DNA of 64,000 nucleotides from positions 12,615,845 through 12,679,844 of the forward strand of contig JABAKD010000015.1 in NCBI GenBank assembly GCA_012845835.1, read 5' to 3'. The position numbers were made by a program, and so were the translations under genes. Positions 24,665 to 35,414 of the stretch are shown piece by piece (positions within the stretch are counted from its first letter, which is position 1; every line of letters begins with the position of its first letter). The notes beneath the pieces are model-generated. The model worked only from the letters and a program-made list of their open reading frames with translations. It did no database searches and was not told the origin of the DNA. The stretch comes from Undaria pinnatifida. Lineage: Eukaryota; Sar; Phaeophyceae; Laminariales; Alariaceae.

Positions 24665-24740
24665 GAACATTGAACCCCTGACCCCAACCATATTATTAAC
24701 AGTAGTATTTGAGGTTAACCACTAGATCACCGGGGCGACC
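24665..24740 (-). repeat. tRNA-derived SINE-like head
   Basis: On the minus strand a tRNA-length segment starts GGTCGCCCCGG. It has an A box TGATCTAGTGG (10 of 11 positions to consensus) within a pairing D arm (GGT...ACC), and a B box GGTTCAATGTT at 24665-24676. The T stem and acceptor do not pair well, so this is a pol III-derived repeat or tRNA relic rather than a functional tRNA. Confidence 0.45.
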
Positions 24741-25091
24741 ATGAGTTAAGAACGTGCATCACTGCGACCGAAGTTGTTTTACATAGAGCCGATCGACCGG
24801 AAGTATGTCATTGGTAGGTCCCCCGAAACAATGCTAGAACAACGGTATGTCATGGGCAGCGGAACACAGGAACTGCATAAGGAGAGATGTTTGCACCTGC
24901 AGACGCCCCGACTACCTGAATAACATTGCACTGCTGTAAGGAAAGGGAAAAGTAGAAAATATGGTAATGTGTGGGGAAAGGATTTAAGGAAATGGTTGGC
25001 AGAAGTGCATAGACACTACTACTGCGTTTTGACTGTTATATGGACGGATGTTCGATTTGCATCAGAACGGCATCAAACAACAACAACAACA

Positions 25092-25246
25092 TTGGCCTTG
25101 GGCCATACCATTGTCATCATGGATCTACACGGGCAAGAGAGAGCCTTAAGCTCCATTTCGAGCTTGTTCACCTGCCAGTGAGCTAAGGCGTTTTTTGCCT
25201 CCAGAATTTCCAGCTACACATAGCGATCAGTCCACGCCTAAGCAGC
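25092..25246. repeat. Dispersed repeat, copy 1
   Basis: Shares CCTTGGGCCATA.CATT, CATGGATCTACACG, AGCTCC.TTT.GAGC, CAGCTACACA and AGTCCACGCCTAAGC with 31042-31176, in the same order and orientation. Confidence 0.7.
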
Positions 25247-25249
25247 TGT

Positions 25250-26700
25250 AAGCTTGCCTGTACTACAGCGCAACAAGCTGTACGCCTGACAGGTTGTCAG
25301 ACTCGAATATGTACAAACGTTATCATCATCGCAGCTTTGCTATGGAACGGCGCTCAAGAGAGGGAATTTAACATTCCTAAGGAGCATTTTGACATCCCAA
25401 GAAGGAATGGGGTCGAAGACCCTGAACAACGAAAATCGAGAAATGGCCAACCGACCACGTCATAAAACGTGAGTGAGAGAGCATGAGTGCGACCTCAGAT
25501 TTACACACGCATCCGTCATCATATACAGCTGCGGGGTTACTGTGCGATTACGCTGAAGGACACGACTACTCTCCCTGGACGTGGCATCGTCGCCCACTGC
25601 TTGCTGTTGCCTGCGACAACGAGTTCCTCGGTGCCTTCGACAAACCAAACGTATTAACGCGATAAAACTGAATGCGCCTGGGGTCCTACATACTAGGCAT
25701 CTATCACAACTGCTGCACTGCTGCGGTTCGGACTGCCAATTCCCCTGTAAGAGACTTTCTACGTCTGTATCACTCGCTGAGGTGGGCTTCTTATCTTCTC
25801 TCGTTCAACACGGCGACAGATTGTTTCGAAAGAAATACATCGAGTATTAACAATACGTGAGCGATGCCGTACGAGGTACTGCGCGCATCTAGAAATCATT
25901 TACTGAGCGTCCGCCAACAGCTACTGTATTACTGTAGTTTCGACCACTGAAACTTGTGCGAAAGACTCCCAGAGCTACACTGCGTTGGAGTGGCACACTG
26001 CTGTTGATTCAATTAAATCGACGCGGACTCGAACATCTTGACCTAAAGTTGAGTACTGTTGTACGCTGTTGCACATCAACTCCAAGTCACAACCCGGCAT
26101 CGATGGGGTTAGGAGCTCCTCTGTGTAGCGAGATCCACATCGTGGACCGCTAACCTCGGTCACCTCGAGCGGCAGCAGCATTAAAGCAATTCACGGCAGT
26201 AAACATGTCTGCCTGCTAACGAAACCCTGACTTTGTAATTTTTATGAGACAACCATCCGTGTGAGCATCAAGGAGGCAACTCTGGAAAATATATTAATCT
26301 CGACTTTGATTCCAGTGTACAGCTTGACGCCGTCAAACTAGCAAAGTCACGACAATCACCCGGTACTGCTGTTAATTAGAAGCTTCTGCTTGGCATTATT
26401 CCTCTAGCTGTATGCATATAACCTGGCTTTTGTTTCATGCTAACGGAGCTCTGCTTCTATCTACCGGTATCTTCAGAGAGTCGTGTGATCTTCTTGAACA
26501 ATTGTACCCGTAGTACCGCTGTGTCGTATGTACTCTACGGCAAACTGAAAAGCCTTGGCATTTCCGAGCATCGTGCGGCGGCTACTTTGAGGAGATGTTG
26601 CTGCATCCTACGGTACTACCGCTGTAGCACCATACATGACCGCTTGGGCACGTACTACTCATCGGCATGGGGGAAAACAGCGGCGTCCTCACCAACGCCA
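25250..26700. other. Unassigned stretch upstream of the copia remnant
   Basis: No supported gene. I looked for a 5' LTR matching the 3' side of the copia remnant and did not find a convincing one. Confidence 0.35.
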
Positions 26701-26714
26701 TTCAATGACTAAAA

Positions 26715-27802
26715 ACATTCGACGGCAGGAAGCCTGAAGTTTTCCGAGACTGACACAAGAAGATCGCGGTAATCCTTGGCGTAACGCGCCGAGATCTTGC
26801 AAGCTCGATTAAGAGACGTACCGGACCTACCAAGGACTGGGTTGGCACGGGCATCGCCGCTGCGCTACCGTTTACCCTTAAAGCGCAGGATGCTCTTGAC
26901 CAGGAAATTGCTTGGTACGATGGGGCCAACAAGGAACTCGACGCGGTTCTCCTCCTGATGTCGGAAAAGCCGGCGCCCGTTTGCATTATCAAGCTCGGGG
27001 ACGGGTTTGGGATCGGCGGCAACGGGCAGAAGGCCATACAGGAGGCTGATGGGCAAGTACAACAAGGTCGTGGAAAAAAGTCGTCCGCGTAACCACGGAG
27101 CGACTAGTCAACACCAGCATGTAGCTCGGCCAAGATCCGGACGGTTACTTCATGGCAAACAGTGTTGCGCGTTGTGAACTCGAGAGTTTGGACAAGCCCT
27201 TTTCCGATCGGAGGTTTGAGAACGTTTGCGTCCAAGGATTCACGGCGGAGTACACAGACATCAAGTTCATGATGTACCGCGACCGTACTTTCGACGGCCA
27301 CCAGATGCAAAGCACGATGCGCTATCTATAACTTCACCACCTGTCACGAATAGAGAGGCCAAAGGGGGCGATCGCTGGTGGTGGGATCACCATGACAACG
27401 GCAATATTGACCTGGTACAACTGTGGCAAGAAGGGGCATCACGCGAGGGCCTGCCAGGGCGAGAACAGCAAAATCAGCAGACCCACTGGCGCTCACCACA
27501 AGTCAAAGAACAATGAATCTTCAATGGGCAAGCCAGTGTCAAAGGTTCGAGCTGAGCACATGTGGTGTTCAGTACACGAGACTGATTTTCAAGACGACAC
27601 GGACAGGTACGTGCAGAGGTCACCACCTCCGTCCAAGAACGGCGGTGCTCACATCGTTGCCTCTGTTCTGCTGAACGCGAGCTCACCTCCTGTCAACGAC
27701 GACGAGAACTCTTTCGAAATCCACAAGGGATTCGCCCTACTGGACTTGTGGAAGGCAACGTCAAAAGGGTTTTTCACCCCAACAGCGACAGCTTCACGAT
27801 AA
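26715..27802 (+). pseudogene. Copia gag remnant with damaged zinc knuckle
   Basis: The first part reads TFDGRKPEVFRD, then TGA at 26751-26753 (probably an original Trp), then HKKIAVILGVTRRDL ... WYDGANKELDAVLLLMS to 27092. A second frame (27152-27802, with TAA at 27329-27331) reads FENVCVQGFTAEYTDIKF and then the knuckle WYNCGKKGHHARAC. The first Cys of CX2CX4HX4C is Trp (TGG). Confidence 0.65.
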
Positions 27803-28173
27803 TTATGGACAGCGGTACGTCGGACCACTCTGTACAAGACAAGCTGGTTCCAAGATCGCACGACAGCATGAGGGGCTACAAGAAACTGAAGAATCCGAGG
27901 ACCATCGTTACCGCCGGTAACGAGACTATATTTGCGACGGCAACTTGCATTATCTGGGAACACATCGACGACCAGGGTGGCCAGCTTGCTCCAGTTCGAA
28001 TCTCTGCCATGATCGTACCTAAATTAGGACGCAGCAACTACTTCTCCTCCGTCAAAGCAAACAATTGGGAGGTGAGCACCATCCTTGAGACGGGGAACTC
28101 CCACTTGAAGGTTTACAGCAGTAAGTCGCTTTCGCGGAACCATCACCCGGAGGACAAGGGTCAGTGCTCGTAG
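27748..28173 (+). pseudogene. Copia protease remnant
   Basis: The frame contains FTIIMDSGTSDHSVQDKLVP, an intact DSG active site of copia type, and later IVPKLGRSNYFSSVKAN. It is in a different frame from the preceding gag part, so at least one frameshift separates them. It ends in the repeat shared with the tandem units. Confidence 0.7.
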
Positions 28174-30398
28174 GGCGTGTCTTTTCGCGTCCTGGATGGC
28201 ACGATTTAGACAAAACCGACAACGCCCCAAAACAATCGAGTATCCAAGCAGGGGGGACAGGCGTTCACGGCAACCGGCGTGCTAGTGAGTGGTAACAACT
28301 CGCCTCAGGACGCCACTGTCGCTTAGATGAGCAACTAACGTGCGCAACTCCAGGTCAGCATGCTGCATGAGGATACTTTCACCGAGGTGGAGCGTCAGCC
28401 AGTGCAAATCTAACACAGACCGCAACAGCACGCCGGCAACCTGGAAGATTACAGGCCATCGACAACAGCCGAAGCGTCATCGACGGGAGTAGAGTATCCT
28501 CAACAGGGAACGTCACGCATCATCACGAGCCATGGCCCCATCAGGGACTAGAATACTGCCGCAAGAAGCTGGAGTGTCGCCATCATCAGGGGTTACACAT
28601 TATATTTACCGGGGGACGCACCCGTTGCCTCGCCCGGGGTTGAATCTTCCTACTTCTCGAGTTACACCGGACGCCCCGAATCACAATACTGCCGGTACAT
28701 AAGCATACGAATGCGTCAAGGAGACATTCGACAACGTGAACTCCAACAGAGCATACAGGGCAGATCCCCCACTCACGCGTTTGGATTGTTTCCACATTTC
28801 GAGCTGCGGGGGAGAACTGGGTGATCAAAATCCCCAACAATATCACCAGGATGTCGTTCACCTCACGGAGCAGCACTCCACGGAATGGTAACCCTAGCCC
28901 TTGGGATCATCGGAGCACCAACGTCTGGGATCACTGGATCAACATCATCCGGGATCACCGTATCATCAGTCGGATCAGCACCATCTGGCATCATCGGAGC
29001 ATCAGCCGAGTCGTCACCGCCAGCTTTAACCAGGGGTCGAGCCAGCTGATCATGAGCTAGGTCTGCCTCGCGCCTCCACACGAGCCGAGTCCAATACACA
29101 GACCAGCCTTCAGCAAAAAGAGGTTTATACGCTTGCGACAGCGGAAGGACAAACGTGGGCAAACCCTGCGGCGGAATCTGCGGGTTCCACCCACGAGGAC
29201 AAAGAGCCATAAGTGATTCATACTGCCGTCGTGTACACTCGCAAGCCAACTTCAGGCTTCCTGGCCTTTCTGGCCAGAGCATCCACCAACACCGGGACCA
29301 AGGAGCAGATGTTGACTGCTTGATCAACGGTGGAGGCGGAGCTGATGACAGCAATCAGTTTTGATGGAAAGGAAGGTACCTATCTCGAGATCAACGAAAC
29401 TTCAGCGTCAAGTTCTAAGCACAGGACGGCAAACCAAGCACATTCGGACGACCATCAGCGTGTACACCAACAATGTGTACACCATCAAGGCCGAGCCGCT
29501 AGAAGTGTGAAATGCATTATCTATGTACCAAAGCTGCGCGTAGAGTGTCGCGTATTCTCTTTGTAAGGGGCGAGCAGAGAAACCGACCGGTGTCGTGTCC
29601 GGTTTGCAGATTGCGAACGATCGCAGATAGTACAAAGTAAGAGTACAAGTCGAACACGTAATTTCAACTGGATAGTTGAGTTTTATATTTGACCAACATA
29701 TCTCCGGTACTTCAGGATATACGGCCGGAAAACCCTCCACCAGGAAGGTAACCACGGAAAATTAACATAATGTGAGGTCATTTCTCTCTGGCATTAGTGG
29801 TCTTTGTCCAGCTGTTAATCGCTGTGCCACTCTGTTCCTATGTGGGCTGTTTGCTCCATACATCACTGTTGCGGAATGATGGAACGATTTCAGTGTTTTT
29901 GTTTGCCCCAAAAATGTTGTGTTGTTTTATCGTTTAACTGACTGGAATGTGGTTCACGTCTGATGGTTCTAGTGGTAGCAAAACCTGCATAGGATATTGA
30001 GGAACGCGTAGATTAGCAGAGCACGATGCTTTGTATCCGGTTATTTTATGTAAACCCCATGAGTATCGTAGCAGAAGGAGTCGACTCTATGTAACGTACA
30101 GCATATGGCATTTTCTCGCAACGATCAGCGTTGCTATGGGCACTTTGTAATTATAGCATGTAACGTACAAGTAACGAGTCCATTGGTCCAGAGTTGGATT
30201 TCGAAATTCATCTCAATTCAATTCGATGTGCTAACGCATCGAGGGGTCGTATTATAGATGAAACGCACCGTAGTAGTCAGTATCATCTTGCCACTGCTTG
30301 ATAACACAGAGTCGTCTGATACATGAAGCTCGTACTAAATCGTCAGAAAGGACAAAGTATTCTCCATCTAGGACTAATGCTGATCTGTTCCATATAAC
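28125..30398. repeat. Diverged third copy of the 3' part of the 8-kb tandem unit
   Basis: Colinear with 46700-48999 and 54751-57050 over about 2.3 kb, at roughly 85-95 % identity by eye. It spans the copia remnant and about 900 bp beyond it. Outside these limits the sequences are unrelated. Confidence 0.85.
29231..29425 (+). pseudogene. Copia RNase H C-terminal remnant, copy 0
   Basis: Reads VYTRKPTSGFLAFLARA, then TKEQMLTA, a TGA, then STVEAELMTAISFDGK. This matches the R.S.SG...FL...I.W.SK.Q...LSTAEAE block of copia RNase H. The TGA within LTA-stop-STVEAE is also present in the two tandem-unit copies. Confidence 0.65.
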
Positions 30399-30922
30399 CG
30401 CCTTCAGGTTACATACGAAAGCCAGCAGTATGCAGCAGGTCTGTACCACTGCTGCTGTGTACTCGTATCAGTACGCATAGCGAGTAAGTCTCTACGGAGT
30501 AGTACTGGTATCTTGGATATATGAGCAACTGCAGTTTGAAGGATACATCAAATCCAACACATGTAGTGCGAAGGTTCTGGTACACATGCGGAGGGACTAT
30601 GTTTAGTATTCCACAGGAATCGGTAGTACAGTAACTGTTGTTGGAGTAAAAATATAGGCTTGAAAAAAGGGTAATGAAACCGTACCCTGAAAAGGATATC
30701 GATTGTCATCGCAGACTAGGGTCCTGTTGCAAATACGTGTAAGGTCTTCCCGTGTTGTTCGTTTAGGGCGGCCTTCAAGGTTCTTTCCCTTTTCGTATTT
30801 TTTTCAACGGCTTTCAAGGGTCTTTCTCTTTTTGCTTTGTTGAGTGAGCAGCTTTCCACGGTTGTTCCCTATTGTTTTTGGAACTGCGAGCAGTGCAAGC
30901 GCAACCGCACACCCACCTCATT

Positions 30923-31002
30923 TCTTCCTCCCTTCCTTCCTTCCTTCCTTCCTTCCTTCCTGTCTTCCTTGCTTCCTTCATTGCTTCCTTCCTTCTTTCT
31001 TC
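30923..31002. repeat. (CTTC)n microsatellite
   Basis: Perfect then interrupted CTTC/TTCC repeats. Frames on the minus strand (KEGRKEGR) are artefacts of it. Confidence 0.9.
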
Positions 31003-31041
31003 CATACCATCTACTCCTGCTGGGGGTTTGATCAAAACACC

Positions 31042-31176
31042 GACCTTGGGCCATATCATTATGGTCATGGATCTACACGACAAGAGAAAGCTTGAAGCTC
31101 CGTTTTGAGCAAGATCACCTGGCACCTTTTGCTCTGGCGTTCCCAGCTACACACAGTGGTTAGTCCACGCCTAAGC
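31042..31176. repeat. Dispersed repeat, copy 2
   Basis: Partner of 25092-25246. It lies just after the CTTC tract, whereas copy 1 follows a CAA tract, suggesting that a simple-repeat tail is part of the element. Confidence 0.7.
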
Positions 31177-33267
31177 TATGACCTTCCTCGTTATACTCAA
31201 GGAGAAACACGGCAATACATGTTGGCTACAACGTAGAGGTTTGCTAAGTATTAGAGGAATGTTCAGCACGGAGAGGACGTACCCAATTATGATGATGCTG
31301 AAATGTCGACCTGATGTTGAGGGGAAAATGAAAAGGCGACCCAGGACGTTTGGTGTAGTGCTGGCGGTCGCAAGCCGGGTGGTCGCGGGATATAAGGGGT
31401 GATCTGCACAACATCATATGGTCCGTCTGGGGTTTAATTCGCGTACCACATATGCTAGGGCGGCGTGTCGATAAACGAAGAAGGTGCACGTCTCAAGTAC
31501 AGTTAATAGGCTATAATGATGGGATGTTAGGTTTGCATGCGTCCTGACGCGATGATGAAACGACATCACTAGAGCACAACTGCGCCTTGTTCCGAATGAA
31601 GGCCAGCTGCACCGGGCGCCGGCAAGGTGTCCCAAGCAACGTTGGCCGAAACCAAAAACACGAGCTCAAAGACTTTGGTCAATGTACGTTGGTCATAGGA
31701 CGATTTTTTATGCAGAGCAATGGAAACGCACGATTCACAACGGCTCGAGCACAGTCTACCGTATAGTGTTCATACCGTTCGTCCGAGAATAGAAATAGGA
31801 ATAAGACCGGGTTCTGTCCGTGACATCATTTTACTCTCTACCGGGGCCTCGCGATAAGAGCTTTTTCCACAGGAGGTGTGGTTAACAAACGCACATTCCA
31901 ATGGAAGTATCCGCTCGAAAATAAGTCCATACACTTATCAGTTAAATATTGTTAGATATGGCCACGATGTTCGACGCCCGCTACGATAGGAGATTAACAT
32001 TTTGACAAACTCTTCAACTGAATTTTGAGAAGGTTTCAACCCAGTATCGCCGGAACCTATTTAGGTTTTTCGCATATTTTTTTGTCTTCACCTAGCCTGT
32101 TATGTTTTTTTCTCGGGTTTCACGTTTAATGCTGTTAACATCAGGCTGCAGAGCACCGCAAGCGAGGATCTTCAGAAAACAATGGACGCACGTCTGCCGT
32201 AGCATGTGTCCTTATCGTACCGTAACAGTCAAAACAAGTTTTTCCATACAGGCTTCCCTTTTCGTCTGTTGTCAACTGCCAACAAAATCTCGTCGACGCG
32301 ACGTGCCAGCGGATCTGGGTCAACAATTCTTGAAGCTAGAGATACACCAAACGCATTGCCAACAAGCCAACGCCCGGAAAAATGGAAAACCCCCAAATAG
32401 TGAACACGTTATGGACGTCACCTAATGAAATGTATAACATTGCCCAAAGGATTGATTGTTCGTGAATTGTCAAAGTCCCCACTTTCAACAGCTCGCATGT
32501 GTTCGATCAGGTTTCAATGCGTTTGGCCATCGTGATGCCATCTAAAATTACCAGCCAACCGGTAGCACTAGTGTCCAGGTCTGTTTTCGTGGCGGAACGA
32601 AGAGAACATGCGGTGTAAGGGTCACCGTACATCACTACATCATACTGCGGCAGGAATCGACTGGTCGCGAGAGACTGGAGAGACACGGCGCGCCATCTCC
32701 GCTAAGACGCGCATCCGTTGGCAACTCAGTGGCGGCGAAACATGTCCTGAAGGGTTGCGTTAGGCAAGACAAAATGCGTAAGACGCTGGGGACCCATACG
32801 CTGGACCAAAAACATGTAACAAGAAATCTGACTTGGTTCATCGGCGAGGAAGACGATATCGGCGGAAAATACGGCGTGAGACGAACGACCACCCGCGACC
32901 AAAGCACAGGTCGACAAGGCGACACGCAATCAAGTCATCCGACGACAAGGCGAACCAAGTTCTCCACCTAGTCACCGTGTGATATTGCTGTGGCGGCTAA
33001 GCTATATTGGTAGGTGCCATTATCGTCAAGGCGAGCATAGGGGGTCAATAAAAAGGTATTTTATATGTTTAATAGTTGGGTGGAGATAAGAAGAACTACG
33101 ACGGCAGGCCACACACAAACATACATATACATGTACATTCCGAATAGGGAATGCGAAGCCGAAGAAGCAGGGCACGACGGGAGTTTATAGGGCATCGAGG
33201 TCGCCCGGTCGGGATTTCAAAATTGGTGGCGGGTTGGTTCAGGTGCCCGGAGCTCAGAGTTAGTGGC

Positions 33268-33312
33268 GGGTTGGGTTGGGTTAGGGTTTGCGCTTACCCT
33301 AACCCTAATCCT
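33268..33312. repeat. Inverted interstitial telomere-like repeat, unit 1
   Basis: GGGTTGGGTTGGGTTAGGG, then TTTGCGC, then TACCCTAACCCTAATCC: G-strand and C-strand telomere motifs face each other and can fold into a hairpin. Repeated at 49544-49588. Confidence 0.8.
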
Positions 33313-34197
33313 GAGTTCGTCCATCGGCGTTGCTTTCCCTGTTTTGGTTGTTATTCTTGAAACATTTTGCGTGTTTCCTACTCTTACTACCATAATTGGC
33401 GACATTGATTTCGAACGATGTGTTGCCAGCGGCTTGGATGCTGGCGCCGTAGGCGTAGATGCCACCCGCGGTTAGGTCAGAAACAATTTCCGCGCCACTC
33501 CTTTAATCAACGCTGCCAGAAGTCAGCTCGCCGAACTCTTGATGCGAGTGCTGAGGCTAAGTCAGGCAAATGCTAGATTTCGCTATATACTGATGTGCTG
33601 ATGCAATCAAGGCGAGGACCTTCCTTCGCTGTCCCAGAACGTTAAAGGCAACTGGCTCTATAGTGCGCCTTGAGCACGTTTGAAAACTTACCACACAGTC
33701 GACAAAGTGTGACTGAAAGCAGTGCAACAAGGCACGATAGCGACCGGCGGCGTCGCAACAGTCGAGAATTTACAGTATGGTGGTCGTTGTCTGCTAGCCA
33801 GAAGACTCGTTGATGTATATTAGGGGCCTGAACGGAAGAGGTTCGATGGACATGGTGCAGGTGGAACCGAACAACTATTAATAAAACTCTTCCCAACACC
33901 AGATACTCAAACCGTCTTGGCGTGAAAGAGTGTCAACACGTAGTCGATCATCGTTGGCACGTTACTCGAAGAAGGTTACCGCTCATTATGCGTATGGACA
34001 AGACGTATTCTTCACAGCTTCTGCATTTGATATAGGAAAACCCATCTATGCCAGAGGTGGAAGTGCTGCGTTAACCCTAAATTGTGTGAAAATATGTGCA
34101 ACAGAATGCCTAAACAACCCAACACGTCCTCAGACGCTACGAGTCAAACAAAACAGGAGCGAGCTGTCTATCGCTGGATGCATTTTGGAAATGTGCA

Positions 34198-34201
34198 ACA
34201 A
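34198..34201. repeat. Target-site duplication, left copy (ACAA)
   Basis: ACAA (or AACAA, 34197-34201, if one base at the LTR edge is assigned to the flank) matches 42399-42402. The uninterrupted site in unit 2 has a single AACAA at 50473-50477. Confidence 0.85.
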
Positions 34202-34633
34202 TATGGAACCTGGTCTCTCACGGGGTCCCGGAGTCGAAGTGGTGAGGGTGGTCCCGGAGGTCTGGTACTCGCCGCGGATGGTCGGTAGTCGGAGCGGAGA
34301 GGTCGTCGCAGAGCTGAAGTCGAAGCGGAGAGGGCGTCGCGGTGCTGAGGTCCCTTGACGATCGTTCTCAACAGCGAACGCGACTGATAACCTTTCTTTC
34401 TTATATGTAGCAAGGAGATGCTAAGCCAGAGCTAGAGTGACGGTGGGCATATGCCCTTCGTCATGCGGCGGGATCATCTTTCGGTGGCTGACCTTCCGGG
34501 GACGGGTCAACGCCGTCTATGACGGGTGACGCCGTTCGCGACCCGGGATCGTGTATTGCCTGACCGGTGACGTGTCCTCTCGCGCATGCGTGTACGCGAT
34601 CTACGATAGGTATCTACGACCCTGTCTTCCACA
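34202..34633 (-). repeat. 3' LTR of the chromovirus-like element
   Basis: 432 bp, identical by eye to 41967-42398. In element orientation it begins TGTGGAAGAC and ends GGTTCCATA, so the ends are TG...TA rather than TG...CA. A TATAAG promoter-like box lies at 34400-34405 on the minus strand. Confidence 0.95.
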
Positions 34634-34636
34634 TCA

Positions 34637-34645
34637 CCCCCCTCT
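34637..34645 (-). promoter_or_regulatory. Polypurine tract
   Basis: AGAGGGGGG on the minus strand, three bases before the start of the 3' LTR: the expected place and composition for plus-strand priming. Confidence 0.75.
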
Positions 34646-35414
34646 GTATTCGCTGCAAGCCCATCTTAGCTAAGGATGGTTTTGTAGCGGTCATCGGGAG
34701 GATGACAATTTTAGGAAACGGGGTGTCGATTTATCGGATCGAGACACAGCAGCTGTTATATGCGTGCATCCACTCCTTATAACTGACGTGTTTAGCAAAC
34801 ACGGGTGTGAAACACCGGGCCAGCGAAGATGTTTACATTTTCGAGCTTGCATGCTGACAGCGTGTACTGGAGTTGTATGGGGTTTCCAAATATTATCTCA
34901 ACGCACGTATTCCGTGTGGCCACACGTACTGGTGCGCTCCTCGTGGTTGCTGTTCTGGGAACCACGGGCAGCGAAGTTGTTTAGTGATTTCTCTTTTGTG
35001 GGCGGGTCCGCCTAGATATTTTCACTCGGAGTCTGCTCAGTTGATCTAGGTGCATCAACGTGTGACTTCGTTTTAGGCGGGGTGGAGTCGCGTGAAGCTC
35101 CTTTCCCCTGTGTGTTTAGTGTTCGAACAATTTTGTTTGTGGCTAGACGGTGGTATTGCTGTTTTGTCCCGTTTGGAACGGAGTGCCGGGCACGGGCGTG
35201 AATTGTCACGCTTCTTACGGCCTCTCTCCGTTGGGTACAACAATTTTCTTAACGTCTCCTTGCCCCCGGCTATTCCCACCGGAATGCCGGGTAGAGTGCC
35301 CGTCAGATCATGGTCGACACGAGTGTGTACTGCCATGCCTGCTGGTGCTACTCTCATCACCGTTGTTGACTCTTGTGCTTACAGCTGAGTCAACTGTGTT
35401 AGCCAGCTTGTTCG

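Larger units (their letters stand above)
26715..29430 (+). mobile_element. Decayed Ty1/copia retrotransposon
   Basis: Plus-strand pieces lie in copia order: gag (26715-27802, several frames), aspartic protease (27748-28173), an S/G/I-rich linker on the plus strand (about 28890-29040), and the end of RNase H (29231-29425). Nonsense codons, frameshifts and the apparent loss of most integrase and RT make it non-autonomous. LTRs were not identified. Its 3' half, from about 28125, recurs in each unit of the 8-kb tandem duplication. Confidence 0.7.
30400..32811. other. Unassigned stretch with CCTT microsatellite
   Basis: No supported gene. An internal repeat, GGC(C/T)TTCAAGG.TCTTTC, occurs twice at about 30771-30840, followed by the CCTT tract and the dispersed repeat listed separately. 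Confidence 0.4.
32812..34201. repeat. Tandem unit 1, left part (before the inserted retrotransposon)
   Basis: Matches 49088-50477 almost base for base. It holds the inverted telomere-like motif and the start of a plus-strand open frame (33930 onward). The retrotransposon interrupts it at the AACAA target site, and it resumes at 42403. Confidence 0.95.

Noticed and set aside
24665-24740. Functional tRNA gene
   Set aside because: D arm and pol III boxes are present, but the T stem and acceptor stem do not pair and no clear anticodon loop can be drawn.
30814-31125. 103-codon minus frame rich in KEGR
   Set aside because: Translation of the CTTC microsatellite.
34168-34413. 81-codon minus frame repeated at 41966-42178
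   Set aside because: It lies in the LTR and is present twice only because the LTR is.
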